In this document: one piece after another, positions 57,804 through 64,000 of the stretch
How positions within the stretch are numbered: position 1 is the stretch's first letter
Layout of the letters: every line of letters begins with the position of its first letter
Source: Ramlibacter rhizophilus
Lineage (GTDB): Bacteria; Pseudomonadota; Gammaproteobacteria; Burkholderiales; Burkholderiaceae_C
Assembly: GCF_004681965.1 (NCBI RefSeq)
Contig: NZ_SMLL01000006.1
Location: 349,607-413,606, forward strand
Direction of reading: 5' to 3'
Length of the DNA: 64,000 nucleotides
Made by a program: the position numbers and the translations under genes
Notes under the pieces: generated by a model
The model's input: only the letters and a program-made list of their open reading frames with translations
The model's database searches: none
What the model was told of the DNA's origin: nothing

Positions 57804-57885
57804 GCGCCGCCGGACCGCTCCAAGGCGCGAAGGCCCCCTCGGGGGGCAGCGCAGTACACGAAGTGACAAGCGTGGGGGTCAAGGC
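57804..57885 (+). repeat. Extragenic repeat between trpE and trpG
   Basis: The gap holds GAAGGCCCCCTCGGGGGGCA followed by GTACACGAAGTGACAAGCGT and GGGGGTCA. This combination of a C-run/G-run hairpin and a GCGTGGGGG tail is a recurrent intergenic element in Comamonadaceae (family knowledge). It splits the trpE-trpG pair, which are usually close. Confidence 0.6.
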
Positions 57886-58455
57886 ATGAAGCTGCTCATG
57901 ATCGACAACTACGACAGCTTCACCTACAACCTCGTGCAGTACTTCGGCGAGCTGGGGGCGCAGGTGGAGGTGTTCCGCAACGACGAGATCACGGTGGCGG
58001 AGATCGCGGCGCGCGGCGCCGACCGCCTGGTGATCTCCCCGGGCCCGTGCTCGCCGGCCGAGGCGGGTGTCTCGGTGGAGGCGATCCGGCACTTTGCCGG
58101 CAAGCTGCCCATCCTGGGCGTGTGCCTGGGGCACCAGAGCATCGGCGCGGCCTTCGGCGGCCCGATCGTGCGGGCGCAGGTGCTGATGCACGGCAAGACC
58201 AGCGAGATCACCACCACCGGGCAGGGCGTCTTCCACGGCCTGCCCGGGCGCTTCACGGTCAACCGCTACCACTCGCTCGCGATCGATCGCGCCGCCTGCC
58301 CGCCGCAGCTCGAGGCCACGGCCTGGACGGACGATGGTGAGATCATGGGCGTGCGCCACCGGGAGCTGCCGATCCAGGGGGTGCAGTTCCATCCGGAATC
58401 GATCCTCACCGAGCACGGGCACGCCATGCTCAGGAACTTCCTGGAGCAACGCTGA
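57886..58455 (+). CDS. trpG: Anthranilate synthase component II (glutamine amidotransferase)
   Basis: Supplies ammonia to TrpE. The 189-aa class I amidotransferase begins [20 protein letters not shown], has the nucleophile Cys80 in [11 protein letters not shown] and the His/Glu pair in [14 protein letters not shown]. The next gene starts on the last base of its stop (TGATG). Confidence 0.96.
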   Translation: MKLLMIDNYDSFTYNLVQYFGELGAQVEVFRNDEITVAEIAARGADRLVISPGPCSPAEAGVSVEAIRHFAGKLPILGVCLGHQSIGAAFGGPIVRAQVLMHGKTSEITTTGQGVFHGLPGRFTVNRYHSLAIDRAACPPQLEATAWTDDGEIMGVRHRELPIQGVQFHPESILTEHGHAMLRNFLEQR

Positions 58456-59504
58456 TGGCCGCCGGCCTCGTCGACCTGCGCAGCGACACCGTCACCCGCC
58501 CCACGGCGGCCATGCGCGAGTCGATGATGGCCGCGCCCCTGGGCGACGACGTCTTCGGCGACGACCCCACGGTCAACGCGCTGCAGGACAAGCTGGCCGG
58601 CCTGCTCGGCTTCGAGGCGGCGCTCTTCATGCCCACGGGCACGCAGAGCAATCTGTGCGCCGTGCTCGCCCATTGCGGCCGGGGCGACGAATACATCGTG
58701 GGCCAGATGCAGCATTGCTACCGCTGGGAGGCCGGCGGCGCGGCGGTGCTCGGCAGCGTGCAGCCGCAGCCGATCGCGCACCAGGCCGACGGCACGCTGG
58801 CGCTCGCCGACATCGAGGCTGCGATCAAGCCGGACGACCCGCACTTCGCCCGCAGCCGGCTGCTCGCCCTGGAGAACACGCTGGGCGGACAGCTCATGCC
58901 TATGGAATGGTTGCGCGCCGCCTGTGGGCTGGCCGCCTCGCACGGCCTGGGGCGGCACCTGGACGGCGCCCGCCTCTTCAATGCCGCCGTGGCGCAGGCC
59001 GAGGGACTCGAGTCCGACGCGCTGGCCGAGGCCCGGCGCATCGCGGCGTCCTTCGACACCGTCTCCGTCTGCTTCAGCAAGGGCCTGGGCGCACCCGCCG
59101 GCTCGGCCCTGTGCGGCTCGCGCGAGCTGATCGCAAGGGCGCGGCGCATCCGCAAGATGGCCGGCGGCGCGATGCGGCAGTCGGGCATGCTCGCGGCGGC
59201 GGCCGCCTACGCGCTGGACCACCACGTGGAGCGGCTCGCCGAGGACCACGCCCTGGCGCGCCGCCTGGCCGAGGGGCTGGCGGGCATCGAGGGCGTGCAG
59301 GCCCTGCCGCCGCACACCAACATCGTGTTCGTGGAACTGCAGGCGGCGGCGCGTGAGCGCGCCGGCGCGCTCCTGGAACACCTCGCGCAGCGCGGCGTGC
59401 TGGCCACGGGCCTGTACAAGCTGCGTTTCGTGACGCACCTGGACGTGGACGTCGCCGGCATCGACCGGGCCGTCGCGGCGGTGCGGGAATTCTTCGAAGC
59501 CTGA
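58455..59504 (+). CDS. ltaE: Low-specificity L-threonine aldolase
   Basis: PLP enzyme that cleaves threonine or allo-threonine to glycine and acetaldehyde. The 349-aa fold-type I protein has [35 protein letters not shown], and the PLP lysine K209 in [17 protein letters not shown]. It is inserted between trpG and trpD and overlaps trpG by one base, so it is expressed with the trp genes; I know no required link between the two pathways. Confidence 0.93.
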   Translation: MAAGLVDLRSDTVTRPTAAMRESMMAAPLGDDVFGDDPTVNALQDKLAGLLGFEAALFMPTGTQSNLCAVLAHCGRGDEYIVGQMQHCYRWEAGGAAVLGSVQPQPIAHQADGTLALADIEAAIKPDDPHFARSRLLALENTLGGQLMPMEWLRAACGLAASHGLGRHLDGARLFNAAVAQAEGLESDALAEARRIAASFDTVSVCFSKGLGAPAGSALCGSRELIARARRIRKMAGGAMRQSGMLAAAAAYALDHHVERLAEDHALARRLAEGLAGIEGVQALPPHTNIVFVELQAAARERAGALLEHLAQRGVLATGLYKLRFVTHLDVDVAGIDRAVAAVREFFEA

Positions 59505-59529
59505 GACACGACCACCGGAGGAAAAGGCC

Positions 59530-60561
59530 ATGCCCATCACGCCCCAGGAGGCGCTGCAGCGCACCATCGAGCACCGCGAGATCTTCCACGACGAGATGCT
59601 CAAGATCATGCGGCTCATCATGAGCGGCGAGCTGTCGCCGGTGATGACCGCCGCGCTGATCACGGGCCTTCGCGTCAAGAAGGAGACCATCGGCGAGATC
59701 ACCGCCGCCGCCGAGGTCATGCGCGAGTTCGCGACCAAGGTCTACATCGCCGACAAGCGGCACCTGGTGGACATCGTGGGCACCGGGGGTGACGGCTCGC
59801 ACACCTTCAACATCTCGACCTGCTCCATGTTCGTGGCCGCGGCCGCGGGCGCCAAGGTCAGCAAGCACGGCGGCCGCAGCGTGAGCAGCAAGTCCGGCAG
59901 CGCCGACGTGCTCGAAAGCCTGGGCCTGAACATCAACCTCGCGCCCGAGGACATCGCCCGCTGCGTGGCCGAGGTGGGCATCGGCTTCATGTTCGCGCCC
60001 AACCACCACCCGGCCATGAAGAACGTGGCGCCCGTGCGCAAGGAACTGGGCGTGCGCACCATCTTCAACATCCTCGGCCCGCTCACCAATCCGGCCGGCG
60101 CACCCAACATCCTCATGGGCGTGTTCCACCCCGACCTGGTCGGCATCCAGGTGCGTGCGCTGCAGCGGCTCGGCGCGGAACACGCGGTGGTGGTGTACGG
60201 GCGCGACGGCATGGACGAGGTCAGCCTGGGCGCGGCCACCCTGGTGGGCGAGCTGAAGAACGGGCAGGTCTCGGAGTACGAGATCCATCCCGAGGACTTC
60301 GGCATGGCCATGGCGAGCAACCGGGCGCTGAAGGTGGAGACCGCCGAGCAGTCGCGGCAGATGCTGCTGGGCGTGCTGGAGAACCAGCCCGGCCCGGCGC
60401 GCGACATCGTCATCCTCAATGCCGGCGTGGCGCTCTACGCCGCCAACGTCGCCGACACCATGAAGGACGGCGTCGCCCGCGCGCGCAGTGCGCTGGAGTC
60501 GGGCGCCGCGCGGGCCAAGCTCGACGCCCTCGTCCGCGCCGCTGCACCCACCACGCCCTGA
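59530..60561 (+). CDS. trpD: Anthranilate phosphoribosyltransferase
   Basis: Second step of tryptophan synthesis. The 343-aa product has the PRPP loop [38 protein letters not shown] and [29 protein letters not shown] precedes the ATG. Followed after 12 bases by trpC. Confidence 0.97.
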   Translation: MPITPQEALQRTIEHREIFHDEMLKIMRLIMSGELSPVMTAALITGLRVKKETIGEITAAAEVMREFATKVYIADKRHLVDIVGTGGDGSHTFNISTCSMFVAAAAGAKVSKHGGRSVSSKSGSADVLESLGLNINLAPEDIARCVAEVGIGFMFAPNHHPAMKNVAPVRKELGVRTIFNILGPLTNPAGAPNILMGVFHPDLVGIQVRALQRLGAEHAVVVYGRDGMDEVSLGAATLVGELKNGQVSEYEIHPEDFGMAMASNRALKVETAEQSRQMLLGVLENQPGPARDIVILNAGVALYAANVADTMKDGVARARSALESGAARAKLDALVRAAAPTTP

Positions 60562-60573
60562 GTCGCCCGAACC

Positions 60574-61362
60574 ATGTCCGACATCCTGCAGAAGATCGTT
60601 GCCGTCAAGCACGAAGAGGTCGCCGCCGCGCGCAAGCGCGTGTCCCTGGAGGCCATGCGCGCCGACGCCGAAAGCCGCGTCCTCACGCGCGACTTCGAAG
60701 GCGCGCTGCGGCGCAAGATCGCGCAAGGCCGCAGCGCGGTCATCGCCGAGATCAAGAAGGCCAGCCCGAGCAAGGGCGTGCTGCGCGACGACTTCATCCC
60801 GGCCGACATCGCGCAGAGCTACGCCGAGCACGGCGCGGCCTGCCTGTCGGTGCTGACGGACCGCCAGTTCTTCCAGGGCCAGCCGGACTACCTCAAGCAG
60901 GCGCGTGCTTCCTGCGACCTGCCGGTGCTGCGCAAGGACTTCATGGTCGATGCCTACCAGGTCTACGAGTCCCGCGCCATGGGCGCCGACTGCATCCTGC
61001 TCATCGCAGCCTGCCTGGAGGATGCGCGCATGGCCGAACTCGAGGCGGTTGCGCGCAGCCTGGACATGGCCGTGCTCGTGGAGGTCCATGACGGGCCTGA
61101 GCTGGAGCGCGCGCTGCGCCTGCGCACGCCGCTGGTGGGCATCAACAACCGCAACCTGCGCAGCTTCGAGGTGTCGCTGGACGTCACGCTGTCGCTCATG
61201 GCGCAGGTTCCCGCGGACCGCCTGCTCGTCACCGAGTCCGGCATCCTTTCTCGCCCGGACGTGCAGCGCATGCGCGACAGCGGCGTCCACGCGTTCCTGG
61301 TGGGCGAGGCCTTCATGCGGGCGGACGATCCGGGCGAGGCACTGGCGGCCCTGTTCGCCTGA
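60574..61362 (+). CDS. trpC: Indole-3-glycerol phosphate synthase
   Basis: Ring closure step of tryptophan synthesis. The 262-aa TIM barrel begins [20 protein letters not shown] and has [47 protein letters not shown] and [11 protein letters not shown]. Monofunctional, not fused to trpF. trpF, trpB and trpA are not in the window. Confidence 0.97.
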   Translation: MSDILQKIVAVKHEEVAAARKRVSLEAMRADAESRVLTRDFEGALRRKIAQGRSAVIAEIKKASPSKGVLRDDFIPADIAQSYAEHGAACLSVLTDRQFFQGQPDYLKQARASCDLPVLRKDFMVDAYQVYESRAMGADCILLIAACLEDARMAELEAVARSLDMAVLVEVHDGPELERALRLRTPLVGINNRNLRSFEVSLDVTLSLMAQVPADRLLVTESGILSRPDVQRMRDSGVHAFLVGEAFMRADDPGEALAALFA

Positions 61363-61415
61363 CGTGGCGCCCGCCTTTCGCGCGTCGCGGCTGACGCCCG
61401 GCAGAGAGAACTGAG

Positions 61416-62150
61416 ATGCAGGCATCGCTGCAGGGCTTCGGACCGGAGGAGGGGGCAGACCGACTGCAGGCCTTCGATCCCGCGCAGTGGCCGGTGGCGC
61501 CGGACTGGCGGCCGGTGGTCGACGCCTTCTTCGCCAGCCCGCCGGGCCAGGCGCTCGGCAGCTTCCTGCGCGAGCGGCTGGCGCAGGGTGCCGTGGTGTT
61601 CCCACCCCGGCCGCTGCGCGCCCTGGAGCTCACGCCACTGGCACGGGTGCATGCGGTGATCCTCGGGCAGGACCCCTACCACGGCCTCGGGCAGGCCGAA
61701 GGCCTGGCCTTTTCGGTGGCGCCGGGCGTGGCCTTGCCGCCGTCGCTGCGCAACATCTTCCAGGAGCTCGGCGGCACGCCGGCCAGCGGCTCGCTGGTCG
61801 AATGGGCGCGCCGCGGCGTCCTGCTCCTGAACACCTGCCTCACCGTCGAGGAGGGGCGGCCAGCCAGCCATGCCGGCCAGGGCTGGGAGCGCCTGACGGA
61901 TGCCCTGCTCGCGCGGGTGGCCGAAACTGCATCGCCTTGCGCCTACCTGCTGTGGGGCGCGCACGCGCAGGCCAAGGCGGGGCTTGTCGAGCAGGCCGCG
62001 GCCCAGCACGGGCGCAAGGCGCTGGTCCTCAAGGCGAACCATCCCTCGCCGCTGTCGGCGCGGCGTCCGCCCGTGCCCTTCATCGGTTGCGGCCACTTCC
62101 GGCTCGCGCGCGAGTGGCTGGCCGCGCAGGGCTGCACGGGCGTGCTGTAG
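61416..62150 (+). CDS. ung: Uracil-DNA glycosylase
   Basis: Removes uracil from DNA. The 244-aa family 1 enzyme has the catalytic Asp86 in VILGQDPYHGLGQAEGLAFS, LLLNTCLTVEEG and the second His in KANHPSPLSA. It follows trpC by 53 bases and may share its transcript. Its 3' end is 16 bases from the convergent patatin gene. Confidence 0.96.
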   Translation: MQASLQGFGPEEGADRLQAFDPAQWPVAPDWRPVVDAFFASPPGQALGSFLRERLAQGAVVFPPRPLRALELTPLARVHAVILGQDPYHGLGQAEGLAFSVAPGVALPPSLRNIFQELGGTPASGSLVEWARRGVLLLNTCLTVEEGRPASHAGQGWERLTDALLARVAETASPCAYLLWGAHAQAKAGLVEQAAAQHGRKALVLKANHPSPLSARRPPVPFIGCGHFRLAREWLAAQGCTGVL

Positions 62151-62166
62151 CGGCGCGAAGGCGTGC

Positions 62167-63324
62167 TCAGCGCGGCTGCTGCAGGCGGAAGAGCCGCGCG
62201 AGCCAGGGTCGGAACGCCGAATGCGCTGTGGGCGGGCCCGCCGGCGCCGAGGCCTTAGGCCAGTTCAGCCGGGTGTCGTCCAGGTAGTCGCGCTGCACGT
62301 CGATCGTGCTGCGCTGGCCCAGCAGGGCGAAGTTGTCGCGCAGCCAGTCCTGCGCCGCCGACTGCCCCAGCGCGAACAGCTCCCGGATGAGCCCGGGATC
62401 CGTGCGCGCCTTGGTCGAGGCGGAATAGGCGCCCATCGCGTCGCCGCCGTCGATGCGGTGCATTCGCACCAGCTTGCGGCTGCCGGGTGCCAGGGTGCCT
62501 TCCGCCAGCAGCCGGTTCACGAAATCGATCGTTCGCACCTGCGTGAGCAGGCTGGCGTTGAAGCTCAGCTCGTTCATGCGGTCGCGGATCTCGGCGGCGC
62601 TTCGCGGCACGGCCTGACGGCGCAGGGGGTTGATCTGCACGATCACGATGTCCGGGTCCGCGCTGCAGTCGATCAGCGGCGTCAGTGCCGGATTGACCGA
62701 AAAGCCGCCGTCCCAGTAGGCCTGCCCGTCGATCTCCACGGCGCGGAACAGCGTGGGCAGGCAGGCGGAGGCGAGCACGGCGTCCGCATTCACCTGGGGC
62801 CCTTGGAAGATCACGGCCTTGCCCGTGCTCACATGCGTGGCCGACACGAACACCCGCGGGCTCTCGGCCTGGCGGATGCCCTCGAAATCGATGCGGCGGG
62901 CGAGCAGGTCGCGCAGCGGGTTCAGGTCGAGCGGGTTGGCCTGGTAGGGCGACAGCAAGCCCGACCACGCCTGGGTCCACAGGGTGCTGGGCGACCAGTC
63001 CAGACCGAGCCCACCCCAGAGCGCCCGGCCGACGCGGGCGTGCAGTTCGCCCAGGGCGCCCAGGTGGCCGATGTCCTCCCACACCTGCGCCAGGCATTCG
63101 CGTGCGGCCTGCGCTGGGTCGGTGCCGGCGGCGGCGCTGGAAAGTCCGCTGGCCAGCGCGACGGCGTTCAGCGCACCGGCGCTGGTGCCGCTGAGCGCCT
63201 TCACGTCCAGCCGGCCGTCCGCCAGCAGGCTGTCCAGCACGCCCCAGGTGAAGGCGCCGTGGGAGCCGCCGCCCTGCAGGGCGAGGCTGATGGTTTTGCG
63301 GCCGTTAGAATTCGCAGGCTTCAT
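62167..63324 (-). CDS. Patatin-like phospholipase (second)
   Basis: Ser-Asp acyl hydrolase of the RssA/YchK-like bacterial patatins. The 385-aa product has LALQGGGSHGAFTWGVLDSL, the nucleophile Ser48 in LSGTSAGALNA and the Asp of YWDGGFSVNPALTPL. No signal peptide. It is longer than RssA (about 300 aa) and unlike the patatin at 10258. The ATG has a CAAAAT box six bases upstream and no Shine-Dalgarno. Confidence 0.92.
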   Translation of the reverse strand: MKPANSNGRKTISLALQGGGSHGAFTWGVLDSLLADGRLDVKALSGTSAGALNAVALASGLSSAAAGTDPAQAARECLAQVWEDIGHLGALGELHARVGRALWGGLGLDWSPSTLWTQAWSGLLSPYQANPLDLNPLRDLLARRIDFEGIRQAESPRVFVSATHVSTGKAVIFQGPQVNADAVLASACLPTLFRAVEIDGQAYWDGGFSVNPALTPLIDCSADPDIVIVQINPLRRQAVPRSAAEIRDRMNELSFNASLLTQVRTIDFVNRLLAEGTLAPGSRKLVRMHRIDGGDAMGAYSASTKARTDPGLIRELFALGQSAAQDWLRDNFALLGQRSTIDVQRDYLDDTRLNWPKASAPAGPPTAHSAFRPWLARLFRLQQPR

Positions 63325-63330
63325 GCAGGC

Positions 63331-63336
63331 ATTTTG
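63331..63336 (-). promoter_or_regulatory. -10-like box 6 nt before the patatin ATG
   Basis: Minus-strand CAAAAT, six bases (GCCTGC), ATG at 63324. It matches the leaderless geometry found for mnmA, nudJ, proA, argS, apaG, rpe and the DUF1631-like gene. Confidence 0.45.
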
Positions 63337-63432
63337 CTGCGGCGCAGCATGCGTGAGGTGCTTCGCGACCGTGCCGAGCCGGGTTTTTCGCTTCCGTGCG
63401 TCAGCACATGCAAGCGAGCATTTCGACCGTGC

Positions 63433-63438
63433 TATAGT
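63433..63438 (+). promoter_or_regulatory. -10 box of the tRNA cluster
   Basis: TATAGT, 12 bases before the mature 5' end of tRNA-Tyr. A matching -35 is not obvious. It probably drives tRNA-Tyr and possibly the downstream tRNAs and tuf. Confidence 0.5.
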
Positions 63439-63450
63439 CCGAGGTTCGCC

Positions 63451-63536
63451 GGAGGGGTGCCCGAGTGGCTAAAGGGGGCAGACTGTAAATCTGTTGGCTT
63501 ACGCCTACGCTGGTTCGAATCCAGCCTCCTCCACCA
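63451..63536 (+). tRNA. tRNA-Tyr (GTA)
   Basis: 86 bases including encoded CCA. Acceptor GGAGGGG pairs with CTCCTCC (63526-63532), anticodon GTA in ACTGTAAATC, a long variable arm typical of tRNA-Tyr, and T-loop GGTTCGAATCC. First of three tRNAs leading to tuf, a common betaproteobacterial arrangement. Confidence 0.97.
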
Positions 63537-63561
63537 CCCGAAATGGGGTGGGGCGAAAGAA

Positions 63562-63607
63562 TGCAAGTTGAACGCACCTTGAGGTGCAAGTTGAACGCAC
63601 CTTGAGG
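63562..63607 (+). repeat. Perfect 23-bp tandem duplication
   Basis: The unit TGCAAGTTGAACGCACCTTG (then AGG) occurs twice with no change (63562-63584 and 63585-63607), followed by TGC. Each unit end forms a small hairpin, GCACCT-TG-AGGTGC. It lies in the spacer between tRNA-Tyr and tRNA-Gly and may affect processing of the precursor. Confidence 0.85.
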
Positions 63608-63677
63608 TGCGGGCGATCGAGCGTTGATCGAGTGGTAGCAAGGAAAGCCTGCCGAGGGCCTGAGAGCTTCGCCCGAT

Positions 63678-63751
63678 GCGGGAGTAGTTCAATGGTAGAA
63701 CCTTAGCCTTCCAAGCTAATGACGCGGGTTCGATTCCCGTCTCCCGCTCCA
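63678..63751 (+). tRNA. tRNA-Gly (TCC)
   Basis: 74 bases with encoded CCA. Acceptor GCGGGAG pairs with CTCCCGC (63741-63747), discriminator T, anticodon TCC within CTTCCAA, T-arm CGGGTTCGATTCCCG. Confidence 0.97.
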
Positions 63752-63805
63752 CCTTCGTCGCTCGGTGCTGTTGTGGATTGTTTGCTCGGCGAACGCAAGA
63801 ATTTC

Positions 63806-63880
<75 letters not shown>

Positions 63881-63890
63881 ATTGATCTGA

Positions 63891-64000
<110 letters not shown>

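Noticed and set aside
63562..63607. CRISPR-like repeat
   Set aside because: Only two units directly abutting with no spacer and no cas genes; it is a tandem duplication between tRNAs.

Overview
ORGANISM. This is a very GC-rich, gene-dense, collinear stretch of a betaproteobacterial chromosome, most likely Burkholderiales and close to Comamonadaceae. The clues are the fur/bamE-dapB block, ptsN-hprK after hpf, split pntAA/pntAB, the tRNA-Tyr/tRNA-Gly/tRNA-Thr/tuf cluster, the apaG/rpe/gph/trpE-trpG-trpD-trpC neighbourhood, and short GC-rich extragenic repeats placed just after stop codons. I see no prophage, insertion sequence, integrase, CRISPR array or rRNA. LAYOUT. 1-12.1 kb: ssb; nudJ-mnmA on the minus strand; an unknown 239-aa protein; the pntAA-pntAB-pntB transhydrogenase operon; an acyl-CoA ligase, a methylthioadenosine nucleosidase, CorA, a patatin and an isochorismatase-family hydrolase. 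12.2-15.2 kb: two small unknown proteins with a strong terminator, then hpf, ptsN-hprK and fur. 15.3-28.6 kb: tightly coupled forward genes bamE-dapB-exbB-exbD, leuS-lptE-holA-proA-DUF6352, then gshA, kup, gshB. 28.6-32.8 kb: a class II amidotransferase, a small TPR protein resembling type III secretion chaperones with a 569-aa hydrophobic partner, and a DUF1631-like/CWC pair. 32.8-36.7 kb: a haloacid dehalogenase-malate synthase G operon divergent from a LysR regulator. 36.8-45.3 kb: argS, a SPOR protein, dsbA, lptA-lptB-rpoN-RNA methyltransferase-PIN protein-YecA protein, each gene overlapping or abutting the next from lptA on. 45.3-51.3 kb (mostly minus strand): thiL-nuclease-pgpA-pncC, an antiporter with a YbdK-type ligase, and apaG. 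51.3-62.2 kb: rpe, a katE-centred stress group, gph, a trp leader, and trpE, trpG, a threonine aldolase, trpD, trpC, ung. 62.2-64 kb: a second patatin, three tRNAs and the start of tuf. HOW THE GENES WORK TOGETHER. Most genes are housekeeping: translation (leuS, argS, tRNAs, tuf, hpf), envelope assembly (bamE, lptE, lptA, lptB), nitrogen/carbon phosphorelay (ptsN, hprK, rpoN), and amino-acid synthesis (dapB, proA, trp). Redox and potassium recur: transhydrogenase, glutathione synthesis flanking a K+ importer, an antiporter with a GCS2-fold ligase, and catalase. MOST INTERESTING. (1) At least eight genes carry a -10-like box with A at position 2 and T at position 6 exactly 6 nt before the start codon, and no Shine-Dalgarno sequence. 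This geometry predicts leaderless mRNAs that start at the AUG, including a likely leaderless trp leader. (2) An isolated type III secretion-like chaperone/partner pair has no secretion apparatus in the window. (3) A catalase/KGG stress module sits between rpe and gph, preceded by a shared TCCTAC box. None of these has been tested by computation or experiment.
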